Positions 44,152 to 52,259 of a DNA stretch of 64,000 nt are shown one piece after another. Origin of the DNA: Lachnospiraceae bacterium AF51-6-b8A (GTDB lineage Bacteria > Bacillota > Clostridia > Lachnospirales > Lachnospiraceae); the NCBI GenBank assembly GCA_027682585.1, contig JAQCZH010000001.1, positions 744,001-808,000 of the forward strand, read 5' to 3'. Each line of letters opens with the position of its first letter. Positions within the stretch are counted from its first letter, which is position 1. The position numbers and the translations under genes were made by a program. The notes under the pieces were generated by a model. It was not told the DNA's origin. It saw only the letters and a program-made list of their open reading frames with translations, and searched no databases.

Positions 44152-44556
44152 CTACTTGACAACAGAATCCAGCGCATTCTTCTCTCCGCTGATTACAGTA
44201 ATGACAACCCGATTGGGAAGACAAACGATAGACTGACCAACCTTGCTGATTCTTCCCTGCTTAACGCAGAGCTGATCATGACAATTGGCCTCGGTCATAT
44301 GCGCCTGCCCTCCTGCGACTGTCACCTGATTGATTACGTTTCCATCCGCATCACGAACTGGGATTACCTGATCTTTGTCCAAGTCGTAGATTCCCAGGAG
44401 CACTCCCCTTTGCTCAATTCGAATCTGCCTGCCTGATCTGCTGTGCCCCAAAGCCCAGGCGGCGAAGAAAGCAAACGAGACAGCAAGGAGAAGGACGATA
44501 ACTACAATGTCTCGCCTGGTAATGTATCCCTTTTCAAACACTTGTCTGTTCTCCAA
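44152..44556 (-). CDS. NusG domain II-containing membrane-anchored protein
   Basis: Small protein of 134 residues: one N-terminal membrane helix (about 17-37), then an extracytoplasmic NusG domain II fold (about 50-130) with NCHDQLCVKQGRISKVGQSI followed by VCLPNRVVI. Its three cysteines (Cx4C and a later C) are typical of this family. The role is unknown; it travels with the Gx transporter gene downstream. The first 23 bases overlap the end of miaB. Confidence 0.87.
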   Translation of the reverse strand: MENRQVFEKGYITRRDIVVIVLLLAVSFAFFAAWALGHSRSGRQIRIEQRGVLLGIYDLDKDQVIPVRDADGNVINQVTVAGGQAHMTEANCHDQLCVKQGRISKVGQSIVCLPNRVVITVISGEKNALDSVVK

Positions 44557-46138
44557 TATAGTAGAAGCCCCTGCAGTCTGACAGCCTGACGCTAACCAGT
44601 TTGCCGATCAGGGATGCATCACCAGGAAAATGTACCGTCGAATTATTGCTCATACGGCCGGTGACAAGAGCTGCATCCTGATGGTTGACTTCCTCCACCA
44701 GAACCGTCTGGATACTGCCGGTATAAGCGGCTGCTCTCGATCGCGCGTCCTCCTGCGTCTGAGCCAGCAGACGGTGAAAGCGATCCTTCACCACAGACAC
44801 AGGCGTCTGATCCTCCTTAGCCCACTTAGCCGCCGGCGTTCCGCTTCTGGGCGAATAGATGAAGGTAAATGCAGCATCATAGCCGACATGTCTGACCACA
44901 TCCATTGTATCCTCAAAATCCTCTTCCGTCTCGCCCGGGAAGCCCACAATAATGTCCGTTGTAATCGACACATGGGGGATGCGCTCCCGAATCCGGTCGG
45001 CCAGGGCCAGGTAAGACTCCTTGGTATATTTCCGGTTCATGCGGGCCAGAAGGCGGGAAGAACCAGACTGCAGGGGAAGATGTACATGATGACAGATCTT
45101 GTCAGAGGCGGCAATGACGTCGATTAACTCGTCGGACAGATCCTTGGGATGAGAGGTCATAAAGCGAATGCGGGCCAAACCCTCAATTTTCTCAATCTCC
45201 CGCAATAACTGAGCGAAGCTCATATGATCCTCAAGTCCCGCCCCATAGGAATTGACATTCTGCCCCAGAAGCATGATTTCAATCACACCGTCATTCACCA
45301 GGCGCTCAATTTCTCGAATGATCTCAACCGGCCGACGGCTTCTCTCTCGGCCGCGGACATAAGGAACAATGCAATAGGTGCAGAAATTATTACAGCCAAA
45401 CATAATGTTGACGCCGGATTTGAAAGGATACTTGCGTTCAACCGGAAGATTCTCCACAATTCGGTCTGCATCCTTCCAGATATCGATAATCATCTGGTCC
45501 GACTGCAGCGCTTCATAAGCCAGCTCAGCAAACTTGTAAATATTATGCGTTCCGAAGATCAAATCTACAAATCGATAGGATTTTCGAATCTTGTCCACTA
45601 CGACATCTTCCTGCATCATACAGCCGCAGAGGGCAATCATCATCTCCGGATTGATCTTCTTAAAGCCGTGCAGGTATCCAAGGCGGCCATAGACCTTGTT
45701 GTTCGCATTCTCGCGAACCGTGCAGGTATTGTAAATAACGAAGTCAGCATCCTCCGTCTCCTGCTCCACATAACCGATCTTCTCCAGAATCCCCCGTAAT
45801 TTCTCTGAGTCTCTGGCATTCATCTGGCAGCCAAAGGTTGTGACGCAGAAGGTCAGCTTACGGCCAATCTTCTCTTCCCTGGCACTCACCAGACGACTTG
45901 CCCTCTCCATGAAATAGTACTGGCGCAGCGGCTCCTCCTGGGGGGGCAGAGAAGAGTCATAGTCTATCTTGGCGATCCTGGCGGCAAGACTGGTCTGAAC
46001 GGCCTCCTCATCTTCCTTCCATACTGCCGGATCCTCCGAGAGCAGGAACTTCTCCGGAACAGGAGATAACCCAGAGCTGATCTTCATGCCGCCCTTTCCC
46101 GCAGCAGCGATAAATTTCTCATGTAATTCTCGATTCAT
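44534..46138 (-). CDS. miaB: tRNA-2-methylthio-N6-dimethylallyladenosine synthase
   Basis: Radical SAM methylthiotransferase that modifies A37 of tRNAs reading UNN codons. It has 534 residues with an N-terminal extension of about 95, as in Firmicute MiaB. The UPF0004 domain follows (TTFGCQMNARDSE, NTCTVRENA, ALCGCMMQED), then the radical SAM motif CNNFCTYCIVPYVRG and a C-terminal TRAM domain. Its ATG directly follows the stop of the 5-formyl-THF cyclo-ligase gene. A second enzyme of the same family, rimO, lies at 22412-23758. Confidence 0.96.
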   Translation of the reverse strand: MNRELHEKFIAAAGKGGMKISSGLSPVPEKFLLSEDPAVWKEDEEAVQTSLAARIAKIDYDSSLPPQEEPLRQYYFMERASRLVSAREEKIGRKLTFCVTTFGCQMNARDSEKLRGILEKIGYVEQETEDADFVIYNTCTVRENANNKVYGRLGYLHGFKKINPEMMIALCGCMMQEDVVVDKIRKSYRFVDLIFGTHNIYKFAELAYEALQSDQMIIDIWKDADRIVENLPVERKYPFKSGVNIMFGCNNFCTYCIVPYVRGRERSRRPVEIIREIERLVNDGVIEIMLLGQNVNSYGAGLEDHMSFAQLLREIEKIEGLARIRFMTSHPKDLSDELIDVIAASDKICHHVHLPLQSGSSRLLARMNRKYTKESYLALADRIRERIPHVSITTDIIVGFPGETEEDFEDTMDVVRHVGYDAAFTFIYSPRSGTPAAKWAKEDQTPVSVVKDRFHRLLAQTQEDARSRAAAYTGSIQTVLVEEVNHQDAALVTGRMSNNSTVHFPGDASLIGKLVSVRLSDCRGFYYIGEQTSV

Positions 46139-46753
46139 TCACAATCCTTTCAGGAGAGAATCCGATCGGTAAGGGCCACAGTCAATTGCCTGCTCATCCG
46201 TCACGATATAGTCCATCTTTTGATCCCAGTCCTCCTGGGGGATCGGGTCACTGGACAACTGAAAACTATAGGCGACAGCAATGCGAATCAGTTCTCTATG
46301 CCCCAGGAAAAAGCGGTCATAATAGCCGCCTCCATAGCCGATCCGACTGCCGCTGACGTCGAAGGCCAGCCCCGGGACAATAGCGACAGCAGAACCGGAC
46401 TGATATGGGTTCGCTCTTCGAACTGGTTCCCTGATTCCCCAGAGTCCCGGCTCAAGATCAGCGGCAGAAGAAGCCTGGTAGAAGCTGATTGTCCCCTCTC
46501 TGGTCAGCGGAAAATACTGTTTTCTCCCCCTCTTCCAGCCCTCTTTTATCCAGGGCCAAAGATCAATCTCTTCTTTCATGGGGGCAAAGACTAGTATGGG
46601 TGAATCCATCCTCGCCTCCCCTGTAGAGTCCAAAAGTCCACGCAGATTCCTGCAGACATCTCTGGATCGAAGCACTCTCTCCCTGGCCGGAATCATCTTT
46701 CTTGTCTTGCGCATATGTCTTCGCAGTTCTGCAATCTCTTGATCGATATTCAT
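46139..46753 (-). CDS. 5-formyltetrahydrofolate cyclo-ligase
   Basis: Converts 5-formyl-THF to 5,10-methenyl-THF using ATP, recycling folate. The start at 46753 (MNIDQEIAELRRHMRKTRK) has GAGGGGG just before it. About 204 residues. Signatures: RKMIPARERVLRS near the start, the folate/ATP site FDVSGSRIGYGGGYYDRFF, and the VPGLAFD run. First gene of the 13-gene minus-strand run ending with ytfJ. It is divergent from apbE. Confidence 0.92.
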   Translation of the reverse strand: MNIDQEIAELRRHMRKTRKMIPARERVLRSRDVCRNLRGLLDSTGEARMDSPILVFAPMKEEIDLWPWIKEGWKRGRKQYFPLTREGTISFYQASSAADLEPGLWGIREPVRRANPYQSGSAVAIVPGLAFDVSGSRIGYGGGYYDRFFLGHRELIRIAVAYSFQLSSDPIPQEDWDQKMDYIVTDEQAIDCGPYRSDSLLKGL

Positions 46754-46811
46754 AGCCCCCTCATGAAAGCCGGAGTGCACACTTAGAAAAGTTTACCATA
46801 TTTCTTGTATC

Positions 46812-46839
46812 TTGAGTATGTTTCGGATTATGCTATACA
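46812..46839 (+). promoter_or_regulatory. Candidate promoter of apbE
   Basis: -35 TTGAGT (46812-46817), a 16-base spacer and -10 TATACA (46834-46839) with TGC upstream (extended -10). This leaves a leader of about 140 bases before the chosen apbE start, in which I see no further element. Confidence 0.4.
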
Positions 46840-46982
46840 GGACTAACATATTGTTTCATGACAATCCCATCCCTGCAGAGCCTGTTTGTATTCACAGAAT
46901 CTGCATTCGATTGTATATGACCGCAGAACATTCGCAAAGCGCACACTCTATTTCGATGACGATAGCAAGACGGAGGTTTTCC

Positions 46983-48029
46983 ATGAACGTGCCCCACCAG
47001 AAACTACTCTCTTTAAGCCTCGCCGCCCTGACAGTTACACAGGTACTCTGTTCCTGCGGCAGCGCCAAACAGAATGAGCCCTATCAGAAATCCGGCTTCT
47101 ACTTCGACACGGTAATCAATTTGACCCTCTACGGACAGGATGGTCAAAAAACGTCGAATTTCGACGGTGCCTTCGCTCTGGCTCAAAAATATGATAACCT
47201 GCTCTCCATGCAGAAAGAAGGAAGCGATATCAACCGGATCAATGCCAACCCAAAAAGCTGGGTAGAGGTTGATCCAGAGACGATTGAGGTTCTAAAGGAC
47301 GGTATCCGCTATTCCCGGGAGTCCTCCGGCAGCTTCGACATCACTGTCGGCAAACTATCCTCTCTCTGGAATATCTCTGCCGCAGCTGAAAATGACCACA
47401 CGGGCAAGGCCCCATCTCAGGATCAGATCCGTCCTCTCCTCCCTCATATCGGCTACGATAAAATTAAAATCGACGGTAATAAAGTCATGCTGGATGATGA
47501 TCAGGCCGCGATTGACCTCGGAGGCATCGGCAAGGGCTATATCGCCGACAAAATGAAGGAATACCTGCAGGCTCAGGGAATAAAGAGCGGATTAATCAAT
47601 CTGGGTGGCAATGTCCTAGTGATTGGGCAGAAGCCAGACAAGACCGATTTTGAGATTGGCATTCAAAAGCCCTTTGATCAGGATGGAGACGTCCTTGCCT
47701 CCGTCAAACTCAATGACCAGACAGCTGTGACCTCAGGTATCTATCAGCGCTACTTTAAGGGGGAGGACGGAAGCATCTACCACCATATGTTAAATCTGCA
47801 GTCCGGTTATCCGGAGCAAAATGATCTGTCCTCCGTTACTATTATCTGCAAGCAATCGACAGAGGCAGACGCGCTCTCAACCATCACCTATCTCAAGGGC
47901 AGGGAAGAGGGAATCAAATTCATTGAATCCCTGGATGGGGTCGAAGCTGTCTTTATCGGCCGAGACAATCATATTTCCTATACATCTGGAATCGGCAAGA
48001 AGATCCCTTTTCGCGAGATCAGCAAGTAG
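46983..48029 (+). CDS. apbE: FAD:protein FMN transferase (ApbE lipoprotein)
   Basis: Transfers FMN from FAD to a threonine in target proteins, including RnfD and RnfG. The start is the ATG at 46983 with ACGGAGG six bases before. The first 20 residues form a lipoprotein signal (SLSLAALTVTQVLCSCGS), placing it outside the membrane. It has 348 residues, with family motifs FYFDTVINLTLYG, the DITVGKLSSLWN run, DLGGIGKGYIADKM, NLGGNVLVIG, and AVTSGIYQRYF with HHMLNLQSGYPEQND. It converges on the rnf operon, whose RnfD and RnfG both carry the acceptor motif, so they are its likely substrates. Confidence 0.95.
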   Translation: MNVPHQKLLSLSLAALTVTQVLCSCGSAKQNEPYQKSGFYFDTVINLTLYGQDGQKTSNFDGAFALAQKYDNLLSMQKEGSDINRINANPKSWVEVDPETIEVLKDGIRYSRESSGSFDITVGKLSSLWNISAAAENDHTGKAPSQDQIRPLLPHIGYDKIKIDGNKVMLDDDQAAIDLGGIGKGYIADKMKEYLQAQGIKSGLINLGGNVLVIGQKPDKTDFEIGIQKPFDQDGDVLASVKLNDQTAVTSGIYQRYFKGEDGSIYHHMLNLQSGYPEQNDLSSVTIICKQSTEADALSTITYLKGREEGIKFIESLDGVEAVFIGRDNHISYTSGIGKKIPFREISK

Positions 48030-48081
48030 ACTTCCAATTAGCCCCACATGTCTGACAAAACAATTCATTTTTATCTAAAAA

Positions 48082-48119
48082 AACAAGTTCTTGTCCCGGC
48101 AAAAGGATAAGAACTCGTT
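48082..48119. terminator. Bidirectional terminator between apbE and rnfB
   Basis: An 11-bp stem (AACAAGTTCTT / AAGAACTCGTT, one wobble) with T-runs on both sides: TTTTTT on the plus strand and TTTTTTT on the minus strand. Confidence 0.9.
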
Positions 48120-48226
48120 TTTTGTTCATGACAACAGAAGTGTGCATTCTATTGTTTTTCGACAGCAGAAGTTTTACCGTGCGTATCTCTCTGCCGCCTG
48201 CATCCGCCCTCCTGCCAAGACATCTG

Positions 48227-49072
48227 TTAGACCTTCGCGGTCTCTGCGTGTTTCGCCCGGTTCTCCTCGGCAAGGGGAACATTCTGCATGAGAATGACCT
48301 TCTTAGGACACTTGTCCGCACATTTGCCGCAGCCAACACACTTAGACTGATCTATGTGGGCAATATTGTTGACAACATGAACCGCATCATACTGGCAGGC
48401 CTTCTCACACATATGACAGGCAATGCAGCCGGCCTTGCATACCTTGCCCACCTTGGGTCCCTTATCCTCTGAGACGCAGGATACGGCATATGAAGAATCA
48501 TAAGGAATCATCTCTATAATATCGCGAGGGCAGGCCGCAATACATTTGCCGCAGGCCTTGCACTTCTCACGGTCAACGAAAGAGATTCCATCTACAATGT
48601 GAATCGCGTCAAAGGGACAGGCGCGGACACAGCTGCCAAGTCCCAGGCAGCCATAACTGCAGGCCTTGGCTCCGCCACCGGGAACCTGTGACGCCGCAAC
48701 GCAATCCTTAAGTCCCTGATACTCGTACTTATCTTCTGCCTTCTCGCAGTTCCCGGAACAGCGAACAAAGGCGACTTCTCTCTCTGCCGCATCCGCAGAT
48801 ACGCCCATGATCTCGGCGACCTGAGCCGCGACGGGCTCCCCGCCGACAGGGCATTGATTTACCGGAGCCTCGCCCTTGGCGATTGCCGCGGCAAGAGCGG
48901 CACAGCCGGTGTAGCCACAGCCACCGCAGTTATTGCCAGGCAGCACGTCCAAGACAGCCGCCTCCTTTGGGTCAACCTCAACGGCAAACTTCTCTGCGGA
49001 AAAGCCCAGGAAGAAGCCGACAATCACACCGGCTCCGGCGACAACTACTGTTGCAAGAATAATTCCAGTCAT
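48227..49072 (-). CDS. rnfB: Rnf complex ferredoxin-type subunit RnfB
   Basis: Electron-entry subunit of the Rnf complex (ferredoxin:NAD+ oxidoreductase coupled to ion pumping). It has 281 residues: an N-terminal membrane helix (about 4-24), the four-cysteine motif Cys49-x2-Cys52-x4-Cys57-x16-Cys74, then at least four ferredoxin-type [4Fe-4S] motifs (CLGLGSCVRACPFDA, CKACGKCIAACPRD, CIACHMCEKACQ, CVGCGKCADKCPK). Last gene of rnfCDGEAB; about 110 bases follow before the terminator. Confidence 0.96.
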   Translation of the reverse strand: MTGIILATVVVAGAGVIVGFFLGFSAEKFAVEVDPKEAAVLDVLPGNNCGGCGYTGCAALAAAIAKGEAPVNQCPVGGEPVAAQVAEIMGVSADAAEREVAFVRCSGNCEKAEDKYEYQGLKDCVAASQVPGGGAKACSYGCLGLGSCVRACPFDAIHIVDGISFVDREKCKACGKCIAACPRDIIEMIPYDSSYAVSCVSEDKGPKVGKVCKAGCIACHMCEKACQYDAVHVVNNIAHIDQSKCVGCGKCADKCPKKVILMQNVPLAEENRAKHAETAKV

Positions 49073-49074
49073 AC

Positions 49075-49656
49075 CTACCTCCCGATCATTCCGGAGAACC
49101 CGAAGAATGCAATTGCCATCAGACCTGCTGTCACAAGAACAGACGCTGTCCCCTTGAAAGGCTCAGGAAAGTCGTTGTACTGAATCTTCTCACGAATACC
49201 CGCCATGATCACAATGGCGATCAAAAATCCAACCGATACACCGGCTCCGTAAATCACTCCCTGAAGAACATTGTACTTATACTGGACAATGTTGAGGGCA
49301 GCGCCGAGGACGGCGCAGTTCGTTGTAATCAAGGGCAGATAAACGCCGAGAGATCGATAGAGAGCCGGAACATTCTTCTTCAGGAACATCTCGACGAACT
49401 GTACCAGAGCGGCAATAACAACAATAAAAACGATCGTGTTCAAATAATCCAGTTTCTGCGGTCCAAGAATCAGTGTGTAAATAGCACCGGTCACCGCGGA
49501 TGCGATGGTGATGACAAATACAACTGCGCCGCCCATGCCTGCGGCCGTCTTGACATCTGTAGATACCCCCAGGAAAGGACAGAGGCCCAGGAACTGGCTG
49601 AGTACGACATTGTTCACAACAGATGCCGCAATAAAAATCAAAAGTAATGAAGCCAT
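49075..49656 (-). CDS. rnfA: Rnf complex membrane subunit RnfA
   Basis: Integral membrane subunit with six helices; with RnfE it forms the ion channel core and holds an intramembrane [2Fe-2S] cluster. The 193-residue protein has the conserved cysteines Cys26 (LGLCPFLG) and Cys114 (TNCAVLG) in half-membrane motifs. Two bases separate it from rnfB. Confidence 0.96.
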   Translation of the reverse strand: MASLLLIFIAASVVNNVVLSQFLGLCPFLGVSTDVKTAAGMGGAVVFVITIASAVTGAIYTLILGPQKLDYLNTIVFIVVIAALVQFVEMFLKKNVPALYRSLGVYLPLITTNCAVLGAALNIVQYKYNVLQGVIYGAGVSVGFLIAIVIMAGIREKIQYNDFPEPFKGTASVLVTAGLMAIAFFGFSGMIGR

Positions 49657-49671
49657 CTTTGCTCACCTCCC

Positions 49672-50676
49672 TCAGTCTTCTTTAGCTGAAGACTGATCAT
49701 TTGCCTCAGCTTTTTCCGTATCTTCTTTGCCAGACGAATTCTCATCTGCCTTGGCCCCGCCTGCATCTTCTGCATCAGAAGACTTCTCCATAGTCTTGGA
49801 GGCAAGCGTCTCTGTTTCAGCAGAACCCTCGGCTTTTAGCTCATCCCTGGTCTTTGCTTCCGCTTTGATTTTTGCCTCAGCTTCAGCTTTTGCCTTGGCT
49901 TTGGCTTCAAGAGCTGCCTTCATCTTCTCTGCCTTAGCCTTCTCTGCCTCGGTAAACTCGATGGTGGAGGGCGTCATGCCATGGCACTGATCCTGCAGGG
50001 AACAGCCCTTGCAGTCACCGGTGAAGACACAGCCCTGGGCCGGGGCCAGGGGCTTGCCCTTAGCGTCCGCTTTCTTGCGGACTACATTCATCACTGCAAC
50101 AAGGATGGAGAGAATGAAGAAGGCACCGGGAGCCAATACAAAAATGGTGATGGGCGTATAGCCGATCTTTCCAGCATCAGCCAGAGGAAGAACCTGCATC
50201 TTAAAGAGCTGGCCCGCCCCCAGGAACTCACGGACAAGGCCGATAGCAGTGATCGAACAGGTAAAACCAAGTCCCATGCCAAGTCCGTCAAAAAAGGATG
50301 GAATGACAGGGTTTTTGGAAGCATAAGACTCCGCGCGGCCCAGAATAATGCAGTTTACAACGATCAGGGGAATGTATATGCCCAGCGCGTCATTAATCGC
50401 AGGAGCATAGCCCTGCAGAAGCATCTGCACTACAGTTACCAGAGATGCGACGATGACAATATAGGCAGGCATGCGCACACGGTCGGGGATAATCTTTCGC
50501 AATGCGGAGATGATCAGATTGGACAGGGCCAGTACCGCTGTGGTAGACAATCCCATCCCAATACCATTGACCGCAGATGTGGTAACCGCAAGCGTCGGGC
50601 ACATCCCAAGCATCAGTACAAAGGTCGGATTCTCCTTGTAAATACCATTGACTAATCTCTCTAATGGCTTATTCAT
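49672..50676 (-). CDS. rnfE: Rnf complex membrane subunit RnfE with Cys-cluster and charged tail
   Basis: Six-helix partner of RnfA. Residues 1-200 match the family, with the half-membrane motif cysteines Cys26 (GMCPTLAVTT) and Cys109 (VNCIILGR). Typical RnfE proteins end near residue 200-230; this one has 334 residues. After the last helix comes a four-cysteine cluster, Cys216-x5-Cys222-x2-Cys225-x5-Cys231, then about 95 residues of Ala/Lys/Glu-rich helix that pass into a Ser/Asp/Glu-rich acidic end. The cluster could bind a metal or Fe-S centre on the cytoplasmic side; this is inference. The start overlaps rnfG by four bases. Confidence 0.93.
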   Translation of the reverse strand: MNKPLERLVNGIYKENPTFVLMLGMCPTLAVTTSAVNGIGMGLSTTAVLALSNLIISALRKIIPDRVRMPAYIVIVASLVTVVQMLLQGYAPAINDALGIYIPLIVVNCIILGRAESYASKNPVIPSFFDGLGMGLGFTCSITAIGLVREFLGAGQLFKMQVLPLADAGKIGYTPITIFVLAPGAFFILSILVAVMNVVRKKADAKGKPLAPAQGCVFTGDCKGCSLQDQCHGMTPSTIEFTEAEKAKAEKMKAALEAKAKAKAEAEAKIKAEAKTRDELKAEGSAETETLASKTMEKSSDAEDAGGAKADENSSGKEDTEKAEANDQSSAKED

Positions 50677-51305
50677 TCCTTGCCACCTCCCATCAGACTC
50701 CTGGCATAGGCTACACCCGAGTTGACGCCAATGGTCACGGCGCGAGAGGTAATCGTCGCGCCGGATATGGCTTGGATCTCATTGTCCGCAGAGGGCTTCT
50801 CCTTGACGACCTCAAGGGCCTTATCCGTCTTCTTCCCGTTAAACTGATTCTTGAACTTTGGCTCTGTGGACTTCATGCCGAGACCAGCTGTCTCAGAAAT
50901 TGTCGTAATAGAATAGCCATTTAGGGTTCCGTCATTTTTGATGCCGACAGAGAAGGTGATATCTCCGCCATATCCCTTATGAGAGGTTACTGTCACGACA
51001 TAACCGATCTTATTGCCTGAGGCGTCAACAGCCTCAACCGCGTTTTTGATGTCATCATCAGGGAAACCATTCTCATGAATATAGGCAGAAGCTTTATTCT
51101 TAGAAGCATCTTCCTCCGAATCAAACCCGTCAATCTGCTTAAAGTCAGCCGCATCCGCATAGACCTCCTTATAAGCCTTTTTAGTCGCCGCCTCCTGCGC
51201 ATTTTTAATTGGAATCTCGGTAATGTTGTTGACAAAGCCGAGGGAAACACCGGAGATCAGAGTGATACCGGTCAGAATCAGAGCATCATGTACAATACGA
51301 TTCAC
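50673..51305 (-). CDS. rnfG: Rnf complex FMN-binding subunit RnfG
   Basis: Extracytoplasmic subunit with one N-terminal membrane helix (about 6-26) and covalently bound FMN. The start is GTG at 51305, overlapping the rnfD stop by four bases (GTGA), with GGGAGG six bases upstream. It has 210 residues. The flavinylation motif SGAT lies at 181-184, so Thr184 is the predicted FMN site, attached by the ApbE encoded nearby. The electron path runs between RnfD and RnfC/RnfB. Confidence 0.95.
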   Translation of the reverse strand: MNRIVHDALILTGITLISGVSLGFVNNITEIPIKNAQEAATKKAYKEVYADAADFKQIDGFDSEEDASKNKASAYIHENGFPDDDIKNAVEAVDASGNKIGYVVTVTSHKGYGGDITFSVGIKNDGTLNGYSITTISETAGLGMKSTEPKFKNQFNGKKTDKALEVVKEKPSADNEIQAISGATITSRAVTIGVNSGVAYARSLMGGGKE

Positions 51306-52249
51306 TGTGCGCCTCCCTTCTTCTCTTTCACCTGGCCGAACGCCATGGGAACCGTCCATCTCTCAATCAGAGGGACAAGCAAGTTGGACAGGATAATTGC
51401 ATAGGATACTCCCTCCGCATTTGATCCATAAAAACGGAAGAGACCGGTAAAGATACCAAGAATAACTCCAAAAACAACTCTTCCCATGGGGGTCACAGGA
51501 CTGGTGACATAATCGGTTGCCATGAAGAAGGCGCCCAGGATAATGCCGCCGCCGCAAATCTCCTCTGCCAGAAAGAGCAGATCAAATCCGTGCCTGCCAA
51601 AGAGCAGGGCGAAAACAGAGAAGGTTGCGATATAGACCAGAGGGATTCTCCAGTCGATGATCCTCATTGCGATCAGGAAAACGGCGCCGATCAAAAGGCA
51701 GAGAGTGGAAGTTTCTCCTATCGTTCCTCCGATGCGGCCCAGAAACATAGACAGAAGGTCGACACTGCCATTGCCCGACTTGATCATTGCAAGAGGCGTC
51801 GCTCCGGTCTGTCCGTCAAAGGCAAATTTCGTCATATCTCCTGCGAAAGAGATCAAAAGGAAGCATCTTGCGCCCAGGGCCGGATTCATGAAGTTCTGAC
51901 CCAGACCGCCGAAGACCATCTTCACAACAAAGATAGCAAAGAGACCGCCGATCACGGCCTCGAACCATGGCAGTGTCGGAGGAAGATTGAGGGCCAGAAG
52001 CAGGCCTGTCAAAACGGCGGAATAATCATCGGTCGTGTTCTTCTTATGCGTAATTTTGTTATAGAGCCACTCCGAGCAGACCGTCGTCGCTATAGTGATG
52101 CAGATCAGGAAGAGCGCATACCATCCAAAGTTGTACACGCCGAAGATGCTGGCAGGCATCAGGGACAAAATCACGCACTGCATAATGGTGCGGGTGCTCA
52201 TCTTATCTCTCACATGAGGAGATGAGGTCACATTCAACATATTACTCAC
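51302..52249 (-). CDS. rnfD: Rnf complex membrane subunit RnfD
   Basis: Polytopic membrane subunit with about nine helices and covalent FMN. It has 315 residues. The flavinylation motif DGQTGAT at 145-151 fits the ApbE consensus D-x2-(S/T)-G-A-T, with Thr151 as the acceptor. The region FGGLGQNFMNPALGARCF before it is typical. It lies 10 bases after rnfC and overlaps rnfG. Confidence 0.96.
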   Translation of the reverse strand: MSNMLNVTSSPHVRDKMSTRTIMQCVILSLMPASIFGVYNFGWYALFLICITIATTVCSEWLYNKITHKKNTTDDYSAVLTGLLLALNLPPTLPWFEAVIGGLFAIFVVKMVFGGLGQNFMNPALGARCFLLISFAGDMTKFAFDGQTGATPLAMIKSGNGSVDLLSMFLGRIGGTIGETSTLCLLIGAVFLIAMRIIDWRIPLVYIATFSVFALLFGRHGFDLLFLAEEICGGGIILGAFFMATDYVTSPVTPMGRVVFGVILGIFTGLFRFYGSNAEGVSYAIILSNLLVPLIERWTVPMAFGQVKEKKGGAQ

Positions 52250-52259
52250 GGTTCACCTC

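Noticed and set aside
44534..46138. The MiaB N-terminal extension as a novelty
   Set aside because: Firmicute MiaB proteins commonly have an extension before the UPF0004 domain, so it is not unusual.
49727..49990. The repetitive region at the end of rnfE as a DNA repeat or CRISPR-like array
   Set aside because: It is low-complexity coding sequence (Ala/Lys/Glu codons) in frame with rnfE, with no regular repeat-spacer pattern.
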